Shown: positions 10,440-21,999 of the stretch, piece after piece
Layout of the letters: each line of letters begins with the position of its first letter
How positions within the stretch are numbered: the first letter of the stretch is position 1
Source of the DNA: Gnetum montanum
Lineage: Eukaryota > Streptophyta > Gnetopsida > Gnetales > Gnetaceae
Direction of reading: 5' to 3'
DNA: 52,524 nt
Assembly: GCA_015680685.1 (NCBI GenBank)
Contig: MNCI01015499.1
Span: 841,080 to 893,603, forward strand
The notes under the pieces: generated by a model
Told to the model about the DNA's origin: nothing
The model's input: the letters and a program-made list of their open reading frames with translations, nothing else
Databases searched by the model: none
Program-made: the position numbers and the translations under genes

Positions 10440-12815
10440 TTAGGTTGTAAGGGTTTTAGAAGACTATTGGGTTAGAAAAATGGTCATTTCTTGGATCAAT
10501 TATCTAAACCACTTGGCTAGAAGTCTAGTTGTAAATTTATAGCCCTTGTAGCATTTTTTTGTTGCAATAATGGAGGAATTTCACCTTGTGTAGATAGAGT
10601 AGAACATAACTAGGTTGAGGGTAGAGGGATGTGTGCAAACGGATGTACAGGATGGTATAGATATGAAGGCTCCCCTCACATAGATGGTGAATGAGTTCAA
10701 TGGTACTCTAGAGAATAATAGTGAGTTTGAATAAATTATGGCTGTTAGAACCACGTGGAGAAATGGGTTACTAAACATAGTACCCATATGGATATGGTTT
10801 CCTGTAAGGGTATTGCTATCTCGATGGTGGTATCCCCCATGACTATGATTGCTACCACTATTGGTATTGCTCATACGATTGTGGTGGAGCTTCACTTGGA
10901 TAGTAATCTTGTTGTTGCTAGTGAAACTACCTTGGATTGCCTTGAGGATAAGGTAATCATTTGGGTGCTTTCCTCCTTGCTAGTCAAGGATTCAACATGT
11001 ACACCCCAGACTCTTGAAAGTGTGACACCATAGGACAACATCCCTTATGATGTTCATATTGATAAATTTCACACCCAACATCATCATTGGATTTTGTCTC
11101 CATAACTTCTTCTATTGCAGTAGCTTTATCCTTATCTCTTTGGTAGGCATGTTCAGCTTCTTTCCACCTCTTTCAGTGACAATCACTATTCTACTCTTTG
11201 GATTCTTCAGCAATCTTTATAGTAGTTTGAAATTTTTCATCAAAAGAGTCTCATAGTTTATCAACCTTTACTAAAATATCATAAACAAGTTGCTAGATGG
11301 ACAAGGTTTTCTTGTTCACCACCTCATCAAGTGGTGACTCCTCCTCATCATAAAATCGAACCTCCCTTTTCCTGATGGAAGTGTCCCTATTATATTCTTT
11401 TGCACTTTCCCTCTTTTGCAACTCACCTTCTTCTTTTGCTACCTATTCTATTAGCCTTTAGATGTGATGAGCTCTTAGTTCAGATAGTCTCCCTTGGGCA
11501 TAAACCACAAGAGTTCTTCTAGTTTTTGCTTTGAGCCCATCAATGATGTGGCAGAGTTATTTCCTCTAAGAATAACCATGGCCAAGGCATTGGTGTAAGA
11601 AAGAATAATATGTACCAATGGAGGCATCCAATGGTTCATGTGTTCCCTATTTCTAGACTTGGATTTACCTTCTCAAATTAGATACTTTATAGTACATTTG
11701 GTATTTTTCATTTAATAGTTCTAGCATGGTACTCCATCTATGAATGGATTCTGGTTTCAAGGATTGTTACTAGCATTTTGCCTCTTTGATGAATGTCCTA
11801 GGGAATAGATTCAATTTTTCCAGTCATTTTTTATGTTTTATAAGGTGTAGGCATCATGAAAGGCTTATAGAGGGTTTTGTGGATCAAAGTTATATCCCCC
11901 CTCAAATCTTGGGATATTGTTCATGTCTAAGCACTTGATCCAACTATCTCTCACATGCCTAGTTGAGATTTTGACTGCCTTTGCAAAGTTAAGCATGTTT
12001 TGAGTATTCAATAGAGGTTCATCATCATCATTGAGTCAATGACACTAATGATGGTCTTTGCTACCCCTTCTTTCATTTTGGGTTGTATGATCATTATTAT
12101 CCCACTGGTCACCTTCATTTTGATTATTTCTTTAGTGGCTTTTATTAGAACCAAAAGATGAAGATGAATGTTTAGATTTAGATGAAGAGGATTAAGGGGA
12201 AGGAGGATTGCCACCATCATGATGTCTACTAATTCTTCTTCAGTTGTCATGGCCACATTCATTACTTTTCTTGTCATCTTAATGCTTGTCCGAGCCCCTA
12301 CCTTGACTTCCATTTTTACCTAAACTTGGATTGTTTATAGTTGAATGAAGGTTGAAGGCCACACCCCCATCACCAATAACAAGGGGTGGAGAATCTTCGT
12401 ATTGAAATCCCCCAAAGGGAGGATCTTCATTATAGTTTTGGTTTAGTAGAAATAATAGATTAGTAAACCATTTCCCCTTCATAAACTCATGATGCTTCTC
12501 CTGGTGTCAATCTCTCTTGCATTGTGTTTCAGTGGGATGGTAGTCTTGGTAGTCATAATCATGCACAACGTACTCCTTTAGAAGATCTTGGATGCCCAAT
12601 CTCCTTAGAGTTTGAAGTAGCATCCTAGGCATAGATTAATCAGGAGGCATTACAATGTTGCCTTCCATATCACATATCATAGTTGTTCATCTTGATGTAG
12701 GATGAAGGTGAAGTTAGGCACATACTCATCTAGATGAGTACATACCACCTTGCATTCTTGAAAAATGGGTAGTTTTGTATCATCTTGCTTATGAGAAGAA
12801 GACATTTTGCAACAC
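10440..12815 (-). pseudogene. gag remnant of element A
   Basis: Gag forms the virus-like particle. A start ATG at 12815 (MSSSHKQDD) is followed by DEYVPNFTFILHQDEQL, nearly identical to the N-terminus in element C. A Ser-rich linker follows (about 12100-12250), then the retrotransposon-gag domain (IPRFEGGYNFDPQNPL near 11900; FPRTF; WSTMLELLNEKYQ; YAQGRLSELRAH near 11500) and a Pro/Gln-rich tail. Many stops and several frameshifts are present. Many of the stops fall where C or B keeps Gln or Trp codons. Confidence 0.85.
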
Positions 12816-12937
12816 AAAATAAAAATATTACTATGCTTATGTGATTATATTATTTGTAAGAATGATTTGACCTTAGGGTTCATCCAACAATGTTAATGAT
12901 GTTTACTAAACCTAGATAGTGCACGTTTTAACAAAAG

Positions 12938-12957
12938 GGTCCCTAGCAACAATGCTA
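12938..12957 (-). other. Primer-binding site of element A (tRNA-Asp type, decayed)
   Basis: One base inside the 5' LTR, the minus strand reads TAGCATTGTTGCTAGGGAC. Against the tRNA-Asp primer site TGGCGCCGTTGCCGGGGAC used by Athila-type elements, all six differences are C-to-T or G-to-A transitions, as expected from deamination of methylated DNA. Confidence 0.7.
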
Positions 12958-12958
12958 A

Positions 12959-13873
12959 TGATGAGAAACCAAGTACCCCTACACTCAACCATACGAATCA
13001 CAAAGTGTTCATGCATGATCTGATTGAATTCCATAGACTCTATAGTTTTCTAGTGCACTAGTTCTCTAGGAAGTAAATTGGGTGTTAAGAACATTTGTTG
13101 TCTTCCCAACTACACTTGTGAAGCTCAAGGGTATGGTTTAAGTGTAATTGAGGCACATGGTTTTTATCATTTTATATTTTATGGTTTTGGTACTTGAAAT
13201 AAACAAGATAGAGAATAAAGTAATTTAATGTTTACTTTAATCTAATTGGCTAACTATTGTTCAACTAGTCCTAACATAAGTATCTAATCCCACTTGCTAT
13301 ACACATCTTGAACACATATAACGTTGCTAAGTTACCATGTGTTAAGTGTTGATGGAATTATTAAATGTCATACGCATGCTCGAAGTGATCATACTTATGT
13401 ATTTACTTAATCACTATTTAGCTTATCTCACCTAATTACTTAATTAGCTTAATTACTGAAGAACATTGAATAAATAACCAAAAACATTAAATGAATGAAT
13501 AAAACATTTAAGCTATCCAAAATGCTGCAAGATTTATCAAGAAGCTTGTCTTTATTGCTGCACACATTGTCATGCTTAGGTACAATAGTGCTCGAATAAA
13601 GATCCATACACTAAATGACTCTTGCTGCAAGTAGTCAAGAAAATATCCTAACTTTCAAATGTAAAAACTATAAGAGCTTCACTACAACTATGATAGAAAA
13701 GAACTCCCTAAACACAACAAGCTGACATGTATTTATAGGCAAGAATAGGCCCTATGTCGACAGGGCCACATCACTACATCAAACAATGCATCGATGGGGC
13801 CTAGTCAACATAGCCTAGTTGACATGGCCTAGTCAGCAAGGCCTTGTTGATGTAGCCAATCTGCAACTCATTA
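12959..13873 (-). repeat. 5' LTR of element A
   Basis: It pairs with 792-1688. The inner edge is marked by TGATGAG at 12959 beside the primer site, and the outer edge lies at 13873 beside the ATTAG duplication. U3 (about 13750-13860) has several GGCCTAGT repeats, and a TATA-like ATTTATAGG lies near 13731. Confidence 0.88.
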
Positions 13874-13878
13874 ATTAG
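13874..13878. repeat. Target-site duplication of element A, right
   Basis: ATTAG is identical to 787-791 and directly adjoins the 5' LTR. Confidence 0.85.
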
Positions 13879-14039
13879 TAGCCTTTTTAGTGGCCTCTAT
13901 TCATATTTGATCCAAGTCCTTAACATGTCCTTCAATGTTATATTAATTTTGTACCACCTTCTTATATTTTTCTTAAGTATCTAATGTTATTTTTATTCAG
14001 TATATTTTCTTTTTTTCTTCCTTTCAAAATCATGAAACA

Positions 14040-14760
14040 CATGATTTGTAATAGAAAGTCTAAATGATGATGATATCATTCCACCAACTCATCTCCTACT
14101 TTAAATTCTGTGATATATTGAATATTTGTAATAGACTAAGGATAAAAACAAATCAATGCAGAGGTTCCCTTGAAGTCTTGTAAAGTAAATGCTATAGAAT
14201 GCAGAAACCTTGTAAGATCATTATAGATGAGAAGATCTAGAACCTTTTTCCATTATGAAAATTGTTATTCCATTTTATTAATACTATTTTCTTTAGAGTA
14301 TTGAACCCAAGAATGATTTGGATTGATGCTTATGCCACTATTATCACACTACCACTAAATAAGTTTAGTTTGTTTTGAGCCCACTCTAGCATTAAAATAT
14401 CTACAAATAAAAATAGCTCCTTCTAGTCTAAAATATGCAATATCTATTTCTAAATGGTGAAAATAATAGTCTTTAGATAAACCTACATTATTGTAGGGTG
14501 TAGCTTCTCAAGGAGTAAAATAACAAAAAGCAAGAAAAGCACAAACATGTTGGTGATGGGTTTTTATCCAAATATATTGCTTATGATCATCTATCTTATG
14601 TAGTTGCTCAAATTGTTTCAGAAAATTTTCAACTAAGCAAACAATTTTTCCAAAGGACCTTCCTCTTCTACATTCTCTAATATTCTTTACAAAAAAATTC
14701 ATAAAACCTAGAACAACAAAATCTTTAGAGCACTCATCTTCCCACATTTCTACTAAATCA
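14040..14760 (-). pseudogene. Non-LTR retrotransposon endonuclease remnant
   Basis: The minus strand carries a fairly open 79-residue piece at 14508-14747 (CRRGRSFGKIVCLVENF, KQYIWIKTHHQH, FLAFCYFTP). With frame changes, further blocks follow, including EIDIAYFRLEGAIFI-like sequence, FNARVGSKQT and a degraded His-rich C-terminal motif. FNARxG corresponds to the GDFNAxxG box of the endonuclease/exonuclease/phosphatase fold used by LINEs to nick target DNA, and the last block to the SDHxPL box. The preceding region up to about 15470 may be the rest of the same LINE. This is a broken fragment; RTE-like or L1-like assignment is not settled. Confidence 0.6.
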
Positions 14761-15740
14761 AAAATATAAAAAAAAAATCAAAGAAACTAATTTCTTTTTG
14801 GGAAAAAAATCTTTTTTGCAATGCCACCATCAATATTAAGAAAACTAGAACATAAAGGGCCTATATGTTATTGAAAAATATTTTTGAATATTTCTTATGT
14901 AATAACTACCACAATAGCATTTAGATATGTAACAAAACCTTTTTCAGATACAACATTAGCTTTCTAGAGCCCTAAATGCTCAATCAATCTTTGTAAGGGT
15001 GATACACATATCCTTAATAATCTATTCAACTTCTATAACTAATTATTCATTGTTTGCATCCTTTTGTTCTAGTATACAAAAAAAATGCAATTTTTTTTCT
15101 TTACCCTTTTCTCATCTTGCTCCTTTAATGCATATGCTATTAAAGTTCTTACCATTATTGTCGTTGCTACTTTTTGTGATTCACTATCATTTTCTTCAAT
15201 CTTAGTTTTAGCAACATTAATTTTTACATAATTTGTTTATTATCCTTTGGTTTAGCACTAATCTTCTTTTTTCCTTCAACTTTTTTTCCAGAGTTGATAA
15301 TCAACATAGAATTTCTTTGCTCTATTGCAAAATATCATCCAACAATGCAAGTTTGGAAACAATACTTTCCCATTGTCTAATATGAAAAATAATGTAGGAT
15401 TTGTTAGAAGCAAAAGTAAATGACTACATGAAAATTTGTTTATGGATATGAAAAGCAACGTAATAAATAAGAATCATTACTTAAAGGCTTAATTTTCATC
15501 CTATGAATTAGGATCTTAGGAGGGATAATACATAAGTGATAAATTGTCTCTTTTTGAGTGGTTACAATTAGGCTCAAACCCAAGCCTTGTGACTTACGAA
15601 ATAAGCATCTTCTCCTCATTCCAAATAATAGCCCTTAGGAAAAAATGTAATGAATGTGATCTATATAAGATCAATGAAATGATAAAACATAAATATTTAT
15701 TGTAATAATTGTAAATTAATAAAACATAAAAGAATATTTT
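14761..15740. other. AT-rich DNA, probably LINE-related
   Basis: Short open stretches on the minus strand continue upstream of the endonuclease fragment, so this may be the 5' part of the same non-LTR element. I recognise no domain in it. Confidence 0.3.
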
Positions 15741-15825
15741 GTTAGCCTTGTGGTAAGAGTCTTGGCTTAGTAACCCTTAGTCACAAATTTAATTTCACTA
15801 GGTAGCACTAAGTTATAAATTACAA
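15741..15825 (+). repeat. tRNA-derived SINE-like fragment
   Basis: GTTAGCCTTGTGGTAAGAG resembles an RNA polymerase III A box, and CACAAATTTAATTTCAC about 40 bp on resembles a decayed B box (GGTTCAAATCC type). It is followed by GGTAGCACTAAGTTATAAA. A related fragment lies at 43723-43800. No cloverleaf can be closed, so it is not a functional tRNA gene. Confidence 0.45.
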
Positions 15826-18270
15826 AAAATTTCCCTAAAAGTGAATGCAAGTAAAAATTTCAATTTTAGTATTATAAAAATCAAATAGTTAATGTTTGTA
15901 AAAATAGGTATTCACATGTGAGACTAAAGTAATGATGATTATTTATCACATAAGATTATATTATGACCATGACCATTGCAAAATGATTCTAACATCCTTT
16001 TCTTTATACTTTCATAGGAGAGTTCATGACTATTTTAGTTATGAGTCATATTTATTAATAAAATGCTAACTAATTGTCATTAGTTTTTGATTAATAGTAG
16101 AAAATATTGTTCAAAAATAACATTGAATATTAAAATTTTAATGATGGAAATCATCAACAACGTGTTGTCAATGATTTAATTTTGAAAACTAGTCAAGGTA
16201 GCATCAATGCTATAGTGTTAATGCCATGATGATCCCAAGTCTATGATTACAAGTGAACCTCCTCTAAGAACTTATCTTGTATTACTTTCAATGAAGTTAT
16301 GTCATTTATGAATGTAATACTTAAAATTTTCAAGATTCTAATCAATGAGTGTATTAGATGTAGGTATGCTTTTACACTCTTTGGCAATTCTAATTATTAG
16401 GATTAGTATTATGATAATATTCTTAAGCCTACATATCATTAACTTAACAATTTTATCATATTTGTAGTATTTGCAAATATCATTCATAATGTTTCTTAAT
16501 TAACCTTACTCCTTATAACCATCACTCATAACTTTTATTCTTATGAATTATGTTCTTTAATCTTTAAATTAACTTCTCTTTGAGTACTATGCTTTGTTAA
16601 TTTTCTTCTAACTTAATTGCACCTGCTTCTTTATACTTGGCTAAGCCACCTCTATCTTAACTTCACTAGGCATTATGAATTATGTCTTTGTAAGCCTTAC
16701 TTTTCTTTTTCATGGTAATCTTCTAGATTATCTTTTCTTCTTCTTTAAGAAACTAGACCAAGATATGTATGGCATAATTAGGATCTTTAGTTCTTCTTTA
16801 AGAACTTTGATCCTCTGTTATAGGGATCACATGTGTTTCTTGTAATACTTACTTATCAGTAATTCAAAAATGATAACCTTCTCCATTATCTTAGTGTTCA
16901 TGATTGGGTAGATACTTAAAAAATATGTTAGTATGAATGGTTTTGCATCTCTTCTTGAATAGAGTCTAATTTCTATTCTAGAAATTCATTCTTTTATGTT
17001 CTTATCTTCTTTCTTAATATTTTTCTCCCCTTTTCACTAAGTCTTCCACACACTTCCTTATGAATCTTTCTTTGAACTTTATTCCCATAAAGAGTCATGA
17101 CTCTTCCTAAGGTTGGTCACATATTTATAAAAATAATTTCTTACAAATACCTTACCTTGATTTGTTATTCTTACAAAACTCATGATTGGACTTTGTGTTA
17201 TTATACAATCAACAATGTGGTGTAGCATATGTGCTTGGAAATCTAGTTGGGGTATTGTTGTGTTCAATCATGTAGCTTAGAATGTATTGGCCAATTAGAG
17301 AAATAACAATTAAAGGTGTTTATAACACCCTGTATTCCTAACCCCTTGAATGTTTATCTATTTTTTATTAACCTATGGTTTGGGTTCTTGAATATCTTTT
17401 TTGACATTGTTTCTATTTCTTGAGGATTTGATCTCATAACCTTCTTTACATAAATATTATGCATATCTTTATAAATTTTGGATTATTTTAATAAATCTTT
17501 TATGCTTTTATTTTTATAAATTTTGAATTCCTTTTAATAAATATTCTTGTTTAATTTATATCTTGTGAAAACTCATAATATTTTTTATAACATATGATTT
17601 TATTTAGCGTTTTGAATTTTATTTGAAAATTACTATTTTCTTAGTGTTTTCTTATTAAGAATAAGTTGTCAGGATAGTGGTACATGCTATAAACTAAGAC
17701 TTTTATGTTTTTGCAAAAATACAATCTTTTAATAAAACTTGCAAAATCTTTATTTTATTTCTTTTATACAGTAAAATTAGACATGCTAAAATCTATTGGG
17801 CCCTTAGCTAGCTTTTCTAATGTGGAATTTATTGGTTAGAATAACTATGATGAACCATTGCTTCTATATTGACCTTGAAACCAACATTATATATAAAGCT
17901 AGGATTATGCAGTATCCTTTTTCATTTCAATTAATATCTTTCATTGGTAATTCCTAGTATTGCTTTGATTCTTCAACAGTTCTAATCTTCTTTGTTGCAT
18001 GTCTTCCAAAATTATGAAGGTAAAGCAAATATTTGTAAGTTTTAGCATTTTTTATGCCTTAATTTATTCTATCTTGTTAATTTTAGTTTCATATTTATGT
18101 ATTTCTCATGATAATGTTATCTTAGCTATAATCATATTTGTATGCTAGTCTTGCTTTTGTAATAATTTCCATTTTCTTGGTGTTTTTTTGACATGCCTCT
18201 AGAGGAATTTTTCACCACCATGACTTACGGTAAATGTGCTAATAGAGATCGAAGGTTTTGGTTTCATAGG
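15826..18270. other. AT-rich DNA without recognised genes
   Basis: No convincing gene, protein domain or paired repeat is visible. A TATAACACCCTG near 17320 recalls the start of some gypsy LTRs, but no matching end was found. Confidence 0.4.
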
Positions 18271-19169
18271 CAATGAGTAGGAGGTATCCCCTATGCCCAA
18301 CCATACGAATCACAAGTGTTCACATACAATCTAGTTGAATTATGTGGATGGAACTAATGTAGTATCTAGATTATTAAGTATTGATTGTAGGTCATTGTCG
18401 TTCCTCTTGGACTAGTGGTTTCTTTGTCACGTATGCTTTAGTCCAAACTAAGGCATATGATTATGATGTTGTTTGGCCCTTGAACTAAATTAATCAATAA
18501 CATAAAAATTAATTATTTAATCTAATTAATAATAAAATTAAATTCTAAACTATCCTAAGGGTAATGATTGTCTATTCCTAGCTTCCTATACATATCTTAA
18601 ACTCACGTACCCATTGTTAGGATTACCAAGTGTTATGCTAATGGGTAAACCAAGCAATAATGCTACTAGGATTATCAAGCAAATACATGTTTACACTCAA
18701 AACTAGTCACACTCAGTCTGCCAATTGATCAATGAGCATGAAAATGTAAATATTAACCAAGTACATAGAAAGTAAATCTATTTTAAGTGAAAGTGTTGCA
18801 ATAAATAAGAATCAATCTCAATCTTATTGCTATTCATGAAATGTGTCAAGGTATAATGCCACTTGAATAAGACACCATACAATTGACTGAAATCCACATT
18901 GCAAGCACTCACTAACAATTTCCTAAGATTATGAAATGAAATTGCAAGAGTTCAGCTATACTATTGACTAAATGGCAGTTCATAAATACGATAGGGACTC
19001 ATATTTATAGGCATTTATCCTAATTACAACATAGCATCCTACCCTACAATATAGTAGATGCAATGCAATAGATGCTACATAGTAGATCATACGTAGCAGA
19101 GGATGCTATATTGTAGATGCGACATAGCATCTATAGTATATTAGTTAGTAAAATTTTCATGCTTTATCA
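18271..19169 (-). repeat. 3' LTR of element B
   Basis: It aligns with 24219-25178 throughout, including the GGTATCCCCTATGCCCAA block and the GATGCTA-rich U3. On the minus strand it starts TGATAAAGC at 19169. A run rich in GATGCTA/TAGCATC words (about 19030-19140) lies upstream of a TATA-like ATATTTATAGG (about 19001-19012). Confidence 0.85.
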
Positions 19170-21990
19170 TACCCCCATGACGCACCAAAAACTCATCCTC
19201 AAGTTGTATGGGAGAAACAAAGTTCATTCCAAAAATTGTGGGGTGACTAAGACTAGAATGATTGACATAACAAGTATTAGTGTCACCTTACCAAATTTAT
19301 TTGAGTGGATGTCTTACAAATTGACAAAAAACACTGGATAGACATCAAATTTTATACAATTATAGAAGTCTTTAAAAATCAACCAATGATGAATCTTCAT
19401 ATTGGATTGCAATGTTGGTGCTTCTCTTTATGCAAAACTTTTTAAATGATGAACTAATATTTATCCTTATTGTCCCATGGATCTAGCAAACATGTGATGG
19501 TTGAGATTTAATTATTATGTATGCTATTCATGCATGGCATATCCTCCTCTATCCTACTCTTGGCCTCTTTTTCTTGCCTTGTAAAAGACCTTCAATCTTA
19601 GGTATTCCTTTCAACATCATTTGCAATCACCAAAGAATCAACATCAATTCTGGTAATTTTTTTCCTTAATAATTAACCCTTCATGGATCCTTAGTTAGCC
19701 TAAAATTCAAAAAAAAAATTTAGCATTAAGGCTTTAGGTGATGATGAAATAATGTTCCGAAGGCTATGAGGTAACTAAAATTATCAAGTTGTTCAAGTCA
19801 TTTTGATTATTTTTACTATTAGTTACCATAATATTTGAAAATGGGGTGCTATAAAAAATTTAAAAAATTACATCCTTAGCCCCCATGATAAATGAGCTTA
19901 ACTCTGAAAGCTCACAAGGTTTTGGACAACTGAAGTCAAGGGTTTACTTTGCAAGATATTGGAAATGCATTAGAATATTGAAAACATGTGGTTCCAAAAA
20001 TGATCAAGAAGTTTTGAATTTAGAGGAAATTTCAATATAAAAGCATTAAAGATAATCAAAATTGATGAGAAGTAGCAGCAAAATCATGCATAAATTTAGA
20101 GAAGCTACCCATGATGTCCTTAAAGATGTGAGGTTTTGGTTTAAAGCCATGATTAACAAAAGTTATGCAAGTCGGTCCTCTTAAAAGTAGGCTCTTGCCA
20201 TAATGCCCATGCATAACCACTTCTATAGATGTTTTTGGGTACCTTAGAAGTTAGGTGTTGATCATGCCTTTATTCCAAACAACATATAACTACTTTGGTT
20301 AGAATCATTCACTATACTAGATAAAATTGGTAGGTACATCATTACTTGTAGTAGTGAGATGAATAATGCAATGAGAAGGGACTATGGATATTAGGATGTG
20401 AGGTATGTTTTCATGTATACAATAGGTTCTTATATCAATTATGATTAAGATGATTATCATACCTATCCGTTCAAGTTTCAGATTAAGTCCATACCATTAA
20501 TAGTGGCCTCGCATTAATGTGCTCCTTCGTGCCTATCATCATGAGTCCACAACAACCATATAGAATGAACATTACTTTAAAAAATATGAGAAAAGAGAAG
20601 ATGGAAGTAGTTTTAGATATTATTGAGGAAGAAATTTGGACTTGAGTTAGAGGGGTACCTTCAGGTATGGGTAACATGTCTTTCTAGCCCCATAACTAGT
20701 GCTTATATCCCAAGAGATCTTTAGAGATGTGTTTATTCCTTTTTTTTTTTTTTGTTTTTTTTTTGTTGAATGGGAACCACATGTTATAAAGACATACTTC
20801 CTTTTACAATCTACAGGAGTGATGATATGTTCTATGAGAAGTCATAGGCCACAAGAAAAAAGTTAAGAAGAAAATCCAACAAATCTCCTTGAGCTCACAC
20901 CCTTTTCCATTCCCACTTGAACTTTCTCCTTTTCTTTAAGGCACAATGATTATTAGTTAATTTAAGTTTCATATGAGAAGAGCCATATTTATTTCATGAT
21001 AAAGACCTTTTATTTAGAGAAACTGGAGGAATGAATGATGTGGTCTCACTGCATTACATAATTATTTACCCAATCATCTTGATAGCATAGAACAAAGACC
21101 CAACACATAACATTGACTTCTGCATTATGAAGGGCACATTGTTACTAACAAAAGCATAGTAACCATTCATAAAAAATAAAGGAAATTATTCCAAAAAAGA
21201 GAAACATTTTAAAGAAAAGAAAAATAAGAAGAAATGGAAAACATATTAAGAATTTTGAAGAAATAGGAAAATGAAAAAAATTATAAAACAAAAAGTGAAA
21301 ACACACTTATTAGTTTTCAATTCAAGATGGACCATCTCCCCCATGACTAAACTCATAGGCCAATATTCTGAAAATGAATTACATATTCCCTTAGTTATGC
21401 ACCATAAGTTTTCTATTTATCATCTTTAGTGATTTAAGTTTTCACTTGTTAGCACATTTAACATTGATGATAATTAGGTTTCAATCATTTGGAGACATAT
21501 ATTCTATTGGACTAGAAGTTATTTTCTTTTTAGAAGGTCTAGATATGTTTCCTTTTTGATTTTCTATTTTAGTTCTTGGATGTCCTTGTTATAATCTTCT
21601 TTTGATGTATAGTCAAAGTGTACGATGTCTTTCCTAGGACTAGAACTAATAGGTGGGTTGGATGCTTCCATGTATCTTTTGAATGGTTTGGTATTCTCAT
21701 TCTCAAGCCACTATGTGTCTTTTAATTTAGTGGCTATTGTGTATACTTGGTTTTACACATACACTTGTCCCTCAAGTTTGTTGTGGGTTGGTATAGATAT
21801 CATGTTAATACTTTGAACTTTCAGACCACAATCGCACCATGTATCATTATTAGTAATGCATGAAAATTTTTGTCTCTTCACAATGACAGGTTCATATTTT
21901 ATGTTTTGTGTTGGAGTGATAATGGTTGTTAGTTTTTTCATAAGATTTGGAGATATTTTTTTGTGAGGAAGGACATTGCACCAAATTGGC
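19170..21990 (-). other. 3' internal region of element B
   Basis: On the minus strand this runs from the gag tail through a GAGATGG block near 21330, a U-rich tract (21170-21310) and GCAGTGAGACC near 21045. It continues through a block around 20690 matching element A near 5965 (CTAGTTATGGG and neighbours) and a CATGGGGGCTA context near 19885 matching the start of A's 3' ORF. Only about 700 bp separate that point from the LTR, so the 3' ORF is largely missing. The GGGGGTA before the LTR start is a plausible polypurine tract. Confidence 0.55.
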
Positions 21991-21999
21991 CTTGTGCTA

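Larger units (their letters stand above)
792..13873 (-). mobile_element. Full-length decayed Athila-like Ty3/gypsy retrotransposon (element A)
   Basis: This 13.1 kb unit is bounded by two related LTRs (792-1688 and 12959-13873) and flanked by perfect 5-bp ATTAG duplications. On the minus strand the order is 5' LTR, tRNA-Asp-type primer site, gag, aspartic protease, RT, RNase H, integrase, a U-rich 3' tract, a further 3' ORF and 3' LTR. Integrase following RT/RNase H is the Ty3/gypsy order. The FMDDF catalytic box, the Asp-type primer site and the extra ORF after integrase point to the Athila/Tat branch. All coding parts carry stops and frameshifts, so the copy is dead. It is the only element in the window with recognisable pol and may represent the autonomous relative of B and C. 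Confidence 0.9.

Noticed and set aside
11047-11256. Plus-strand hydrophobic short ORF as a membrane protein
   Set aside because: It is antisense to the gag remnant of element A; the hydrophobicity comes from T-rich complement sequence.
15741-15825. Functional tRNA gene
   Set aside because: Only A- and B-box-like words are present; acceptor and anticodon stems do not pair.
17315-17345. LTR start (TATAACACCCTG)
   Set aside because: No matching end, target duplication or second copy was found.
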